Part shown: one piece after another, positions 35,402-48,387 of the stretch | How positions within the stretch are numbered: position 1 is the first letter of the stretch | How the letters are laid out: the number at the start of each line of letters is the position of its first letter | Source: Callipepla californica brunnescens | Taxonomy: Eukaryota > Chordata > Aves > Galliformes > Odontophoridae | NCBI GenBank assembly: GCA_023055505.1 | Contig: JALIRH010000114.1 | Span: 744,001 to 808,000, forward strand | Length of the DNA stretch: 64,000 bases | Direction of reading: 5' to 3' | Notes under the pieces: generated by a model | The model's database searches: none | Seen by the model: only the letters and a program-made list of their open reading frames with translations | What the model was told of the DNA's origin: nothing | Translations under genes and position numbers: made by a program

Positions 35402-35463
35402 TAGAATCATAGAACCACCAACATTGGAAAAGACCTCCAAGATCATCTAGTCCAACCAACCAA
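35402..35463 (-). mobile_element. Short CR1 3' tail (reverse)
   Basis: About 60 bp: 'agaatcatagaaccaccaaca', 'ttggaaaagacctccaagatcatctagtccaacc'. This is the reverse complement of a CR1 terminus, including one octamer (ATCATAGA). It directly follows an AATAAT-rich stretch (35345-35382). Confidence 0.85.
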
Positions 35464-37984
35464 AGAGCCCTTCTCCCTCTTTCTCACTTCATCATGTGGA
35501 ACAAAGTATCAAAAAATAGGATAATTGTGTAACCCAAGATTAATACTTGAGAAAAATGACTTTTTATTGTGAAGGCAGAGAGTTTAGACATATATATGTG
35601 GAGTGCAGGTGATGTCCTCTGTCCCTGTAAACACAGTGGAGGACTTAGAGAATGCAAGAAAACATTCATAAAAAGTCCGTGTGCCCAAAAGTCAGACAGA
35701 TGTGATCATCATATGAAAGATTATAGGATAAATAAATTAATAAATAAATGCACACACTCCAGGAAGAGGCAAGAGTTGTATTGGAAGTGGATATCTCTGC
35801 TGAGTTTTCAAGACTTCAGATTTATCCATGTACAGTAATACTGATGCTAGATTGAAAGAATTCCCAATAAAGGCGATAAATAATATTGTAATATTAACCT
35901 GATACCAATTTTTCATTAATATTATAATATTGATCTGATATCATTTTTAATTTTTTTTATTTATTTTTAACTTGAACACTAGCACATAAGCCAATGCGAG
36001 GGTGCAGGCAATTAAAAAGAAGACACAGGTGGCCAAAATAAGATGAACACAATTCAGGACAAAGGATTCTGAATGTATTATCTTGAAAGCGTGTGGTAAA
36101 TGGATATATGTGTAAATAAAATATATGCAATTATATAAAAGACTTAGAATGCTGTAAGATGTTTTTAATAATAAAATAGCAAAAAAAAAAAAAAATCCTG
36201 AGGAAAAGGTAATTGCTGTGAGAGTCAGGAAATTTTGGAGGGAAGTTTGTGGGCTTAGTCCTGGATAAGGAAAAAGAAGTTTTGACATGCACAGGCTGAT
36301 CTCAGTTCACACAATTATTCTATGACTTGTGTCTTGCAGCAGAACATAATATGCTTGTTTCTGAGGTGGTGGCTAGGGCAGGTAATCCATGGAGCTGGTA
36401 TAATTGCTATTCTCTGTAAGGTGCAGATAGGGGAGGACAAACATAATAAAACATTTTTTCTAATTCATACATCCTTAATAACTATGTAAATAAGAAAGAA
36501 ATATTTTCAGTACATTTGCAGATATCCAATAAGAAGTGCTTGATGAGTTCATGAATCAATGACTTGATTCAGTGATAGAGGTCTGGCAAGTGTCCTGGGA
36601 AAACAGAATGTGTACAAACATATGTACATTTATAGCAATCTGTCTGGGGAACATTGCTTTCTCAGACTGCTGCATGAGTTATCATTGGCACCCCAGTTAT
36701 TTCACTAATAAAAATGACAGAAAGTTGATCTTGAAGTGAGCACTAAGATCTGTATATATAACCTCTTGTTTTAAGGGAGAACTCCAGAAATCCATTACTA
36801 CAAGTTACAAAGCAGTCTTTGAAAGGAGCCATTCTAAGATGAAGTGAACCACAGAAAAGTGTGAGCTGTCTCACGTAAAGCATCATTCCTTGGAAGAACC
36901 AAATGTGATTTAAATTAATCTCAGATGAAGAGGGATGCTGATGGGGCTTCTGTCATAAGAATACATACATAAATAAAGTCTGGGAAATACACTAAAATAA
37001 AGGCAAAAATAAAGTGGAAAAACCCATACGGGGAGCCCAGGGGAAGAAAGACACTGTACAGCAAAGTGAACAGAGTTGTTAACATTGGCTGCCCATCTGT
37101 TCATTCAGTCCTCTGAATAACTAAAAAGGTCACCATAAAAAGAAATCCATTTGGGTTGGCCATTGTCTACTTTAATAACAACTCCTTCCAGGAAATTAGT
37201 CTTCAGTGGCATGAGAGCACAGATATATTCAGGGTTGTGAAGAAGGTAAAGATCCTCCTGGAGAGGAGGACGGAGTCCAACCAGCTACAGATGGACAAAG
37301 TAAAACTTGGAGCCTGGTTTCCTGCCTGCTTCCACTTATATTTATTATATATATATTATTTTTGCATGTCTGCACAGTCAGAATTTCATACAGTTGTATA
37401 CAAACAGAGCAAAATGAAAACCTCAGCATTTTGGTGCTCAGGAGAGACATATAATTCATAAAAATCAATGCTGTGTTATGATGCTATGGAGTTGAATGAT
37501 TCTGTTGTGCGGAAACAGAGCTATTTCAAAATACTCTGTTGAAAGAGATAGCCTTCCTGATATAACAAAGTGTATTGCAAAGAAAGAGATATTTTCTTCT
37601 TGGTATTAAATAACTCAACCAGCCTTTTTGCTTCAGATAGAAAGTGGTTGCAGTGTGTTGGAAATCATTGGAGTGGGAAGTGCTCTACTGGTTAGAGACA
37701 AATTCCATGGCCTCTACAGCCATTTTGTAGAGTATATGTACACACGTTTTGTGTAGCGATGACTTATCCCCTTATCCCTGTGTGATAGTATCGCAGGAAA
37801 CCTCCAGGCATTTTGTAGTGGATTATATATATATATATATATATTTTTTTTTTTTTCTCAAGAAAGGAAGATATAAGCATCAATAGCTTAAACTGACTTG
37901 GTGAGGGATTTTTGGAAACAAATGTTGGGTGGTGTAGAAACTCATTTAAGCTATAAGCAGTCAGTTAGATCTTCAACATTATTG
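35464..37984. other. AT-rich non-coding DNA
   Basis: No gene was recognised. The minus-strand frame at 35947-36288 is Phe/Leu/Ile-rich and ends in an A/T-rich low-complexity region; it looks compositional. An A-run lies at 36181-36195. A dinucleotide (AT)n with a following T-run lies at 37826-37856. Confidence 0.55.
37826..37856 (+). repeat. (AT)n plus T-run microsatellite
   Basis: About 9-10 AT units followed directly by 13 T. Simple sequence with no associated gene. Confidence 0.95.
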
Positions 37985-38998
37985 CACTTGCTTTAGTATG
38001 TCCACATCTCCCTTTTTCGTAGGAGTTTCAGATCTAAACACAAGATTCCTCTGAGCTCTCACTGCTGTGAGAGGCAGAGGATCACCTTCCTCAGCTTGCA
38101 GGCAGTGTTCTCACTAATGTAGCCCAGGTGCTGCTGTACAGCTTCACTCTGAAGACTCATGGTCATCTTGTTGTCCACCAGGGCTTCAAGTTTTTAGTAT
38201 GCAGAACTGCTTTCCAGCTGGTTGACATACTAGTGTATGGTGTTATTCATCCCCGGAGCAGGACTATATCTCTTTCTCTTTCTCTTTTGAACTTCATGAA
38301 GTTCCACTCTGCACATTTCTCAAGCTTCTTCAAGTCCCTCTGGATGGCAGAACAACCATCTGGTTTATGACCTTCACCTCCCAGATTTTATCATCAGCAG
38401 CTGTACTAAGATTACATTATGTCCTATCATCTAGATCATTGTTGAAGGTGTTAGATAGTACTGGGCTCAGTACTGACCCCTAATATGCACCCAAGACCAC
38501 TGGTGACTCATCTACAGCTGACCTTAAGTGCCTGATCACAACTATTTGAGCTCAGCAGGTCAGTTTTTAATTCGGTACCAACTGCTTACCCCTTCATGCA
38601 CTGAGATGGTAACTTCATTTTGGAAGGCTATCAGGTTGATCAGGCATATTTTTTCTTCGTTTTGCTTTCTGTTCCTTTATATATTGGGAAATGGCTTCCA
38701 GAATTATTTGTTCTATCACCGTTCCATAGACTGAAGTAACTAACTAATCTGTTGTTCCCCAGGTCTTCCCTTTTGCTGTTTTTGATATTAGGAGTGATGT
38801 TTGCTTTCTTCTGAATCTCAATAACGTCTCATAGTTACTAGCACCCTTCAAAGGCAGTGGAAAGTCAGATCCCTCAGAACTGGTGGGTGCATCTCATCAG
38901 AATTAATGGAGCTCTGTATATCTAATTTCACTATCTTGAACTTTTCCACCAAGGATAGGTCTTCTTTAATCCATATTTTCCAACAGTTATTTTCAGGA
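37985..38998 (-). mobile_element. CR1 LINE fragment B: RT to post-RT region (reverse)
   Basis: Read in reverse, it begins before the conserved DEMHPPVLRDL stretch (codons around 38860-38895; family PDEMHPRVLREL). It continues through the region equivalent to 'gggaaatggcttccagaatt' (38687) and 'aggttgatcaggcatat' (38631), the part matching 'gatcacaactatttgagctcagc' (38535), 'ctagatcattgttgaaggtgtta' (38430), 'gtccctctggatggcaga' (38332) and 'actcatggtcatcttgttgtccaccagg' (38153), reaching the post-RT region near 38050. Order and orientation are consistent for one element of about 1 kb with neither end intact: no 3' octamers. Its upstream end abuts fragment A at about 38998. Confidence 0.8.
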
Positions 38999-39480
38999 AT
39001 AACCTGTGTGTTATTCCATCCTGATGCAGGACCCTGCACTTACTCTTGCTGAACTTCATGATGTTCTTCTGTGCCCATCTGTCTAGCCTGCTGAGGTCTC
39101 TCTGAACAGTAGGGCATTCAATCACTCCACCCAATTTGGTATCATCAGAAAACCCAATGAGAGTGCACTCCATTCATCCATAAATTTGATGAATAAGCTG
39201 AACAGAACTGGATCAAGTACAGATCCCTGGGGAACACTCCTAGTTACAAAACTCCAACCAGAATCAGTACCACAGATCACAACATTCTGAGCTCTTCCAG
39301 ACAGCCAGTTGTCCATCCACCTTGCTGTCCTCTCATCTAGCCCACATTTTCTGAGCTTACCTATGAGGATATTATGGAAGACAACATCAAAAGCCTTGCT
39401 GAAATCCATGAAAATGACATCCACTGCTCTCCCCTCATCTACTTGACCAGCCATTCTGTCATAGAAGGCTACTACATTGG
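38999..39480 (-). mobile_element. CR1 LINE fragment A: RT catalytic part (reverse)
   Basis: A mostly open minus-strand frame at 39122-39454 contains RT boxes: VIFMDFSKAFD (motif A region), ARWMDNWLSGR, and VPQGSVLDPVLF (family VPQGSVLGPVLF). The next frame (38999-39173) has FSDDTKLGG, a changed form of the catalytic FADD box, then IMKFSKSKCRVLH (family LMKFNKAKCKVLH). There is one frame break and the catalytic box reads FSDD, so it is inactive. It stops abruptly after CRVLH where fragment B begins. Confidence 0.92.
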
Positions 39481-39665
39481 TTGAGCATTATTTATGTTTG
39501 GGTCAGGAGCTCCTTGTTTATCCATGTAAGTCTATCTCCACTGTCTGATTTTCAGCATGTAGAGATGCACCACTGTGGAGCTTGGAGGACAGACTTCTCG
39601 AAGAAGGATCATTCTGAAAGCATTTGTAAGTTTGACTGGGAAGAGCAAGGGAAGGTCTTAGAACA
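39481..39665 (-). mobile_element. CR1 LINE 5'-side fragment (reverse)
   Basis: On the + strand this carries 'tcaggagctccttgtttatccatg' (39504) and 'tgcaccactgtggagcttggagga' (39567), which match the reverse complement of the CR1 ORF2 region between the endonuclease and RT domains. In a full element that region lies several hundred bases upstream of the AFYD stretch at 39455-39480, so an internal deletion or a separate fragment must be assumed. The match is weaker than for fragment A. Confidence 0.55.
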
Positions 39666-42600
39666 GTAAATAGTGCAGGAATAGGACTGTTTTAAAGTTA
39701 GATATAGATTCCTGAGTTAAATGAAAATAATACAAGGTTCTTTTTTTGAGCTTTCATTTCTGTCTGCATGCAGAAATATAGTGGTATGTGGAAAAATATT
39801 AGCTGAAAGGATCTGCAAAAGCAGATTCAAACTTATCTGTGATGCCTCAGCACTGGACAGAAAGCATGCAAGTGTAGGGTAGTTCGAAATTTAAATGCAG
39901 GGTAGAAAATAATCTTGATCTGACTGCATTTTTCTAGGTATGATGTACTTACAGACAGGTCTACAAGTAAATGACTATGCCTTCAATCTAAACAACTGCA
40001 GCTTCCTGAGATGCAAGATAACTTCAGTGATATATAATAATATAATTAAAACTTCTGGTTGCCATTTTCTCCTATAGAGAATAATTTCTTCTTTTGCAGA
40101 TCCATATAAGACAGCATGCAAAACTCTATTTCACTTTGCATTAATAGGGAAGATAAAATATTTTACATATCTTGTAACATTTTAAGAGATAGCAAGGGAA
40201 GAATGACCTCTAACATTTTGTCTTATGCTGGTCTTTGGTGTTCAGCTGCTGAAGTTTGGGAAGGAAGCTTTTTTTAAAATTTCTTTCCTTTTTTTTTTTT
40301 TGAATTTGACTACACTGTGCTTTGTCATCTCTTCCATAGAGAGAGATAAGAAGTATCAAATATTTGTTTCCCGCAGTATGGCAAGGAAAAAACAAGAGGG
40401 CTTTCTGAGGAAAAAAGGTTAGCTTTGTATCTTAGCATTGCAATTCTAATAGATAAATGAATTCAGCAAAGGAACTTGTAAATAGATGTAAGTGTATTAA
40501 CTTTAGATGCCATATATAGCTGAGAACCATATCTGCCTCAGTGAAAAGCAGGAGTTTAGGGAACTGAACACATCAGAATGTTCATTTTGGATATGCTGTT
40601 TCACTTCAAACTCACTCTTTGGTTGAAGGCTTATGCTTGTTAAAGATCTTTCATATTTTATTTTCCATTAAATTCCATTCTTGTAAGCTTGATATTAATG
40701 GTGGCTATAAGACAGACTTTTCTATCATTATTCAATATGAAAATTACATAAAGGAGTACAGGATATGCCAGTCAGAGCAGGTAATGGTCTGTTTTGTTTT
40801 ATCTTATTGTTTTAGCACCTTGCAATTTCCTCAACCATCAGACTAGCCAAAAAACTGTGGGTCTAAAAATCAGGAAAAGATGGAGAAGTAATTTGATGCT
40901 GTTGAGCTTATGTATTTTGGCAACAGACTGTGAAAATGTGCAAGAATGTTTGCAAGTGGTTTGAATGAGTATGTGGAAAGATGTGGATCTAAGGTACCTT
41001 TTAAAAAATAAGATAAAACACTCTTAACACAGAAGAGCTTTTTATGTTTCCCTGATGTGAAAATTATTAGCAGCTACAGGCACTCTGCATCTGGGAATTT
41101 GTATCCTACTGTCTGGTCTTTCAATCAGATTATTTGGTGATACTAGAAGGAACTAAAGTTACTTGGAGGAACTGTGCTTAGCTTATGACAACAAAAGACT
41201 GAATCAGCAGCATGTGGCTAACAGCTCACAGACATCTGTTGTAAGCCATTTTCCAGAGGAATTAATTTTTTGTTGAATATATGAAATCTTTCTAATGTAG
41301 ACACTAGCAGGAAATTAGATAAGGAAAAAATAAATGCGGTATCGAAATTTAAACATTAAGTTGACAGAAAAGGAAAAACCTTAGGCTTGGCCCTTTAGAT
41401 TTCTTTTGTAATTCTTAAGAAGGACTGATGATCTATTGATTCTGAACTTTTTGAGGAGGAGGTGGAGATGAGAGGGATTAGGTTTTTCCTGCTCTATTTT
41501 TATCCCTAAAAGTAAGTATGGATGTGACATAATTAACTGATGTTATCCAGCAGCTTTAGGTTGCTCCTGGGAATGAAACAGCTATGTATTTGGTAACAAG
41601 GCCTGGTGGCCTGGTGTACTATCTCCTCTTGGTGGTGGATTTCTCCAGTTTTGTGAAGCTGTCAAAGAATTTCCAATTCTGTCTCCTTTCTAGACAGAGT
41701 TTGAAATAGTCAGAGTTTGAAGTAGCAGACATAAGAAAAATTGTACACAAATGCCATTGTATCTTCTTCAGGCACTGATTATTGGAACAGCTCTTTGTGA
41801 ACATGTTTGTAAATTGTTTCTCAGTTGGTTGGGCGCAGAATTTCCCTTCTCTCCTTTATTTTGCTAGTGCTTTTCTTGGGATGAAGTAGAGATGTTAAAA
41901 AGTAAGGTAGGATTTTTCCAATCTGTAATTGAAGGGATGGGAAAGTTAAGTATTTTACAAAAGCATTTTCTTTCACGTGTTAGTAGTAGATTTTTTTTCT
42001 GACTGTGTACAATTGTGACAAATCTGTAAATAGCTCAAAGACTTCTGCTTCCATTTCAGATATGAAAACCTCCCTGTTTGCTTGACAGTTCAGCTGGACA
42101 TTAAAATCATATGGTCTTGTAAAAAAAAATCCAATTTTGGATATTTTACCTCCAATATCAATAATTCATTGAGTTAAAACAAAACAAAATAAAACACACA
42201 CAGATAACTCACATACGCGAAAAAGAGTTTTGAAAGAGCCTGGGTAATGTATTAGGACCTCTCCACTGGTCCCTTTTAGACTGCAGTTGTGCTGGCCTGA
42301 GAATTTATCCCAGCACTCTGTCACTGCTTTCTGCTGGTGTTCACCATCTGCTGTGATCCTCTGGATGAACTGTGTGAGCCTGCTCACTAACCTGTTCTTG
42401 AATTAAAATTATATGGGCTAAGCTAAATTGTAGCCTCAAGACTATATGTTTTCACTGTTGAGCAACTTGGACTCATGCAGTAGCTGACACAAATATTTTA
42501 CATGGCAGATCAGAATGTGAGCATGACTGCATAGTAAGATGTCACACATGTCTATGACTGTATTTCTAGTAGGCACCTTGCATCTCAATCTATTTAGACA

Positions 42601-45600
42601 CGTCAGTGTGCTTATGTTCAGCTGTATTTCTGTCCAGCTCAGAGACAATATGTACTACTAAAAGTATACAGCTACAGCCATCCAATTTACCTGGATCATT
42701 ACTGTAACTGTTCTTTTAGCACCTGGCTACTTAGCAGAGGAGGAGAAATGGAACTGCACAGACCACTTTGAAGTTATACATGTAATTCCTGTTTGGAGTG
42801 AGATTGGTGTGGTTGTTTTTGTCCATACTATTACTTAGACATTCTGTTCTTGCATTCATGCATATTCAGAATTACATCTCCCGTTTGGAGATGCAGCTTT
42901 ACAGCTTTTAAAAATCCTTCAGGGTGTTTTATGCAACATTCCCTTAGCCACTTATGTTATGCATTTGAAAATCCAGTGTTCCACATGAAATGAGAATTTC
43001 AGACCCCTAACAAGTAATTTTTAATTTGAAAAGTCATAGAGTACAGGATAGTTGCCCAAACAGGAGCTTTTAATACCAGTTCTGATACTTTGGGCAGCTC
43101 ATCTTCAGAGGGATGTAAAGATTCTCCAGTCTCTGGTCTGTATCTGCCATGCTGGTATCTCAGGTACCTAAACTGTCTGAAACAGCACTTGTTGCCCTGT
43201 TTAGAAACAAATCTCCACCCATAATGTCAGTGATTTCAGAGGTAGTTGGTAAGTCTCAACACTCAGAAAAGTGGATGTTCTTTGAAAAATGGAAAGGAAT
43301 TTAGAAAGATCTGCTTAAATGTTTGAATATGTATTTTTGTTTGTTTGAAAGGAAATGTAGCAGTGAACTAGGTAATAATGTAGGAAGTCAGAATAAAATA
43401 AGGTAAGAAAAGAAAGATATATGGATAAATAATTTAAGTAGCAGATTGAAATAAATTTTAAATGCCATTCATACATTTCAAAGGAAAAAGATCCTGCAGA
43501 AAAATAGGCCATTAGCAATCAGTGATTAAATTAATGAAGGCATATAAATGACTTAAAATCTGAAACTTAAAGTAAAATATCTTCAGTAAGAATAAAAAAA
43601 TGTATCTTCAGAAATTTGTGTAACTTTGAGGTTTGTATGTTTTTGGGAATAACATGATTTAAATGACACAAATTTGTAGAAGATAAACTGGATAATTTTA
43701 ACTGACATTTTTCACATACATTTACAATAAGATCTTCAAATAGTTCTGGTTTTCATCAGAGAGAATCTAGCTGGCTTGAAATTTCTGCTCTGGTCATAGC
43801 TTCTGTTCACCTTTGTCTTCTATTCGATTTAGAAAAGGACACTATCATTTCCAAGCAGTCATACAAGCGTGGGACACTCACAGATATGGAAATGATCTTC
43901 AACAGAGTTAGGGACTCGCTATGGCTGAAAATGCCCAGAGCATGGACACAACATGCTAGTTGTCTTCCATAATTTTAAAAACCCGCACTGTGAGAGAGAT
44001 GGTCTGGAGAAACAAAAAGTGCCTTCTGACTTAGACTTCAAGGATTCTTGGACCCATGACGTAGCATCTACAGTGGGAAATGTATTTACATTGTGAAACC
44101 CCTAAATATGTATTTGCTGGGGCTGGGGAACAAAAAGGCCTCTTTTTCTGCTTCCTGGCTAGTGATAGTGTGCCGCTCCAGGCATTGCAGGTGCACATGT
44201 TTAGGTACTTCAGAATGTTCACAGGCATCTTATGACCTCTTTTGCAGAATTTTCATATTTTTCACTTTGAAGTTACATTTCTTGATGCTTCTTTAATAGC
44301 TGGCAGCTGTGTGTTCCCAGACCATTCCCCTGTATTGCTACCACAGTTATCTTCCTGGTAGAAAAACTTCAGCTCAGCTCCCTGCAGACGTTTATCAGGT
44401 CTGCAGTCTCTGAGTCTACAGACTACTCTAGTTTACCATTTGACATTGTTATTACTTTCTTTTTTCACAGTAAACTACATAGTCAACTCAGGAGAGGGCT
44501 GCTTTGTAGCTGAACAGATTGGGATTTTACTGTATAACATCAAAAGAATGTTCTGATTTTACAAGGCATTTTGGAATTCATGAAGGTGCAAGGACAGTAC
44601 TAGAACACTGCATGGGGTAGAAAATTGAATGATGGCATGGTTCATGATCATGTTGTCTGCATCCTTTATCTATTGGTTCCAAGTGATTGGTTCATATTCT
44701 TAACTGAAGCTTCAGAATATCTACGCATTTAAGTTAACTATTGGGATATTCCAACAAAATAGAGGGAAAATCAAACTGAAACACTTTCTGAAGTGTACCT
44801 GTGAACTTGGGTCCAGTTCTGAATAAATGACAATGGCAGCAATTAGGCTGTTGTCCGCTGTGTTCTAACTTGCACTGAAACAGAATTAGAGTGAAGAAAT
44901 GAAATACTGGACTTGGGAAATCGATTATGGATGCTGACTAACTTAACTTTTTGTGGAAATTGAGCACAATAAAATAGTGATCTGATGATGAATTAAGAAA
45001 GTGATAAATTCTCCTATGTTTCTGTACAAACATGTTTCTCAAACAATATAAAATATTCTCCATCATGTCCATGTTTCTTAACATTTTTAATACATTTTCA
45101 ATTTTATGGAGGTGGTCTTTAGTTACATTTTTTTTTTTCTTCAGAAAATGACTACATGGGAAATGACAAGCAGCATTCTTTCTAAATACTGTAATTCTAA
45201 GGAACTCTTATAAAAATTTTTGAGAAAAATTATCTTAGTATTTTAATGGGAAAGGTGAATAGCAAAGGTGAATAACTTCAGCAGTGATATGTGAACGTGC
45301 ACTTGAAATTAGGCTGATCAGTGTCTGCTGTTTTGTAAACTTCTTAGCTCACAAACTATTTATGTGGCTTTGTTTAATATGGTCTTAGTGAGCAAAAGTA
45401 GCTAAACTTAATTTTCAACTTCGTGTATGAGTAATATAGAAAGTGAAGGGCGTGTGATAACAGTGAATACTGTGAGCTCCCTCGAGTTGATACTTGTGCT
45501 TTTATCTTTGTGAATATTGGTGGGTTTTTTTTTTTTTCATTTGAATAAGCAAATGTAGCAGGATGAAAGACATCATACCCTTTTCTCTTCAGTTTGTTTC

Positions 45601-46794
45601 TGTCTATCTTCCTGTAAGAGTTTTATAATAAAACTAAGTAGTTACACTTTCTTTCTATTTTCTCTTTGCCAGTTTTTCCTTTATCACACCATTGTGTAAG
45701 CTCACAGCCCATGAACTTTTAGGTGTTGAGGATATGTGCAAGTGTGTGAACAGTGCCTGATAGAGTAATTTGAGAGTTTTTGGCTCTGTGGTGGAGTGTT
45801 ACAGGAGAAACAAGTCAGTGTTTCATCCTAAAGGAAAAATACTGTCTGTCCCAGAGCCTGAAATACGTTTTGCTATCTTTTGCATAGATAGATATTCAGG
45901 ACTTCATTTTCTTATTTCACAAGAAGTCCTAAAAATCCCCAAACACCATTTGTTTCCACCAAGCATGACAAATCATGTTCTTTGCAAAAGCTCTTGTTCA
46001 CCACAGGTATAACTGTTAAGATGTGAACACTCCAGGGATGATAAACATATTGTCACCAGTCTCATTCTTGTCTGCATTGTGCATATATGACAGGCTTACC
46101 TGTCTTGCTGATTCTTTTTCTCTTTGTGTGGGTGTGTGTGCATGACTAAATGAGCTATTTCTCTTTCACTGTGTGCAGATAGCTCAGCAACATACTACAG
46201 ACTCCATACGTCACTTGCTTTTCCTATACCATACAGCAAAAGTAATGCAAGTAACTACTACATTATTAAATGTTAAGATAAAGTTATTAAGAAAGAGCTT
46301 TAGGATGAAGAAAGCACATAAAAAATATAAAGTACTTTAAATAAAAGAAATTGCAGGTACAGTTTAGAAAAATCCTAATGTTTAGAATAGTCCCTGGTCT
46401 GAGAACATAACACAACAATTAAGTGCTAGAGTCATGATGGCTGTAGCATATGCAACTCACTAGACTAAAAGCATTTCTGCAGAACATTAATACAAACTTT
46501 AAACTAAAAAGCTGTCTTTGAAATGCTGAGCCATCAGTACAGATGCTGCATACATTCCCCAAAAGTGTGTGGAAAAGACAGTTGCAATATCTCTAGCTGT
46601 GGGAAGCAAATTCTTCAGCAATCTGGAGAAAAATAAAAGCATAATAGATTTTTTTTTTTATTTTAAATTTTAAATTTTAATGTATTTGGAAAAAAAATGT
46701 TGAATGAATGATTGACTTTGTGTGTTTTTCTCATTCAGTAAGTAAATAAATAATAGAGTAGAGAGGAGGGGAGGGAAGGGAGAAAATAATTCAT
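39666..46794. other. AT-rich non-coding DNA, 7 kb
   Basis: No gene, RNA or repeat family was recognised. T-runs at about 40288-40301 and 45522-45537. Frames in this block (for example 40225-40422, 42166-42387, 45770-46012) show no known domain and no consistent codon bias. A pentamer-like (TTTTAAA)n stretch lies at 46660-46681. Confidence 0.55.
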
Positions 46795-47711
46795 TTGTAA
46801 GGGACATTCGGAGGTCATCTAGTCGAACTGCTTGACCACTTCAGGGGTAACTGAAATGTAAAGTATATTGTTGAGAATATTGTCCAAACGCATGTATACT
46901 GATGAACATAGGGCATCAACCACCTCAGTATGTAGTCTGTTCCTGTGGTAGATCAACCTGAATTTCTTCTGGCACAGCTTTGTGCCATTCCTATGTATTC
47001 TCTCATCAGTGATGAGGGAGAAGAGCATGGCAATACTCTGCACTTCCCCTCCTCAGGGACTTGCAGATAGCAATGAGGCTGATTCTCAGCCTCCTCTACT
47101 CCAGACTGTACAACCAAGAGACCTTGTCCTTTCCTCATGGGACGTGCCTTCCAGACCTTTTACCAAATTTGTTGTCCTCATCTGGACAATTTCAAGGATC
47201 TTAATATCCTTTTTATGTTGTGGAGCTCAGAACTGCACATAATACTGAAGGTGATGCTGAAACAAAACTAAGTGGGAGAATTTCTTTTGATCCCCTAGTT
47301 ATTCTCCATTTGATGCATTCTAAAGAGAGTTTTTCCTTTTGCTAGCCAGGACACACTGCAGGCTCATGCTGAGATTGCTGGCACCAACAACCCCAGATCC
47401 CACTCTGCTGAGCTGCTCTCCAGCCACTCATTTCCTACTCTATGCCTGTGCACAACATTATTCTGTCCCAAGTGCAGCACACAGCATTTACCTTTGTTGA
47501 ACTTTATGCTATTGCTGATGGCAAAATGCTCTAGTTCATCTAGATCTATCTTCAAGGCCTACCAGTTTATTGTCACCAACAGACTGAGGATGCATTCCGC
47601 TTTTGAATTCAGATCTTTCATAAAAATATGGAGTAGGACTTACACTAGAGGCTAGCCTTGGGGAATGCCACTAGGAACCAGTCCCCAGACAGATGTAGAA
47701 AATACCAAAGG
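46795..47711 (-). mobile_element. CR1 LINE, 3' portion of a split copy (reverse)
   Basis: Read in reverse this contains the RT C-terminal part, 'SIKFNKGKCCVLHLG' and 'GNEWLESSSAEWDLGLLV' (frame 47364-47555; family MKFNKAKCKVLHLG and GGEWLESSPEEKDLGVLV). The long post-RT 3' region follows, recognisable by 'ctcagcctcctctactccagac' (47087), 'ggtagatcaacctgaatttcttctgg' (46949), and 'cggaggtcatctagtcgaactg' (46810). The terminal octamers are missing. Sequence at 47638-47700 corresponds to the VPQGS neighbourhood. The same element continues at 48020. Confidence 0.88.
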
Positions 47712-48019
47712 TTTCTGGTTAATCTGATTCAGGACTGGTTCGTCCTGGTTCCATGACTAATGAGGCAACGGGACCCATGCCTGGGAGACGGGGAAAAGGT
47801 AAAAGAAAGAGAGATGGGCCTAAAAACAAAACAGCAGCAATGAGTGAAGGGAGAAAACTAATTTACTAAATATGATAGTGGAATACAAGATAACATAATG
47901 TAATACAATATAATTGGATTTGAAGCTAGGATTAAAATGAGTTTCCAAAACTGAAGGCCTCATTCAAATGCTGAATGCAAGATGGCTAGGGAGCATACAC
48001 TGCAGTGACAAGCATGTAC
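47712..48019. mobile_element. Insert splitting a CR1 copy, possibly LTR-derived
   Basis: CR1 similarity stops near 47711 and resumes near 48020 at almost the next expected position, so about 300 bp have been inserted. The insert includes a moderately GC-rich part ('gaggcaacgggacccatgcctgggagac' near 47762) and an A-rich part with 'gggagaaaactaatttactaaat' (47850). In composition and layout this resembles an antisense avian LTR, but I could not confirm ends, a target-site duplication or a family. Confidence 0.4.
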
Positions 48020-48275
48020 TACAGCCCTTATGATTTCTTTGAACCAGTTTATCACCCAGCATAGCATGAACCTGTTAATCTCAAAATTGTACAGTTTTTC
48101 AAGATGGAAAAACTATGTGGGTCAGTATCAAAGGCCGTACTAATATCCAGAAAGATTATGTCTACTGCCTTCCCTCTATCCACCTTATCATAGAAGGAGA
48201 TCAAATTACAAATGTAGTCTTTTATTTTTTTTTGATGAACCAATGTTGACAATGCCTGATATATGCCTGATAAAA
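48020..48275 (-). mobile_element. CR1 LINE, 5' portion of the split copy (reverse)
   Basis: The frame at 48052-48252 reads CNLISFYDKVDRGKAVDII and FLDISTAFDTDPH (family TNLVAFYDxVDxGKAVDVVYLDFxKAFDTVPH), the RT motif A region. On the + strand, 'aaccagtttatcacccagca' (48042) continues what ended at 47711. The match fades after 'aaccaatgttgacaatgcctga' (48239), next to the hexanucleotide array. Confidence 0.85.
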
Positions 48276-48387
48276 ACTAGAATGTTTGGAAATTGTGAAT
48301 AATCCAGAAATGTCAACAATATGATTTGACCGTGGTTCAGTTTTATAGAGTTTACAATCAGCTGTGGAAATAGAGGATCCTTTCTTC

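Noticed and set aside
35947..36288. 113-codon hydrophobic minus-strand frame
   Set aside because: AT-rich low-complexity sequence; the apparent membrane segments follow from A-runs on the + strand.
39122..39454. Intact reverse-transcriptase gene
   Set aside because: It is one open piece of a CR1 copy; the neighbouring catalytic box is changed (FSDD) and lies in another frame, and both ends are missing.
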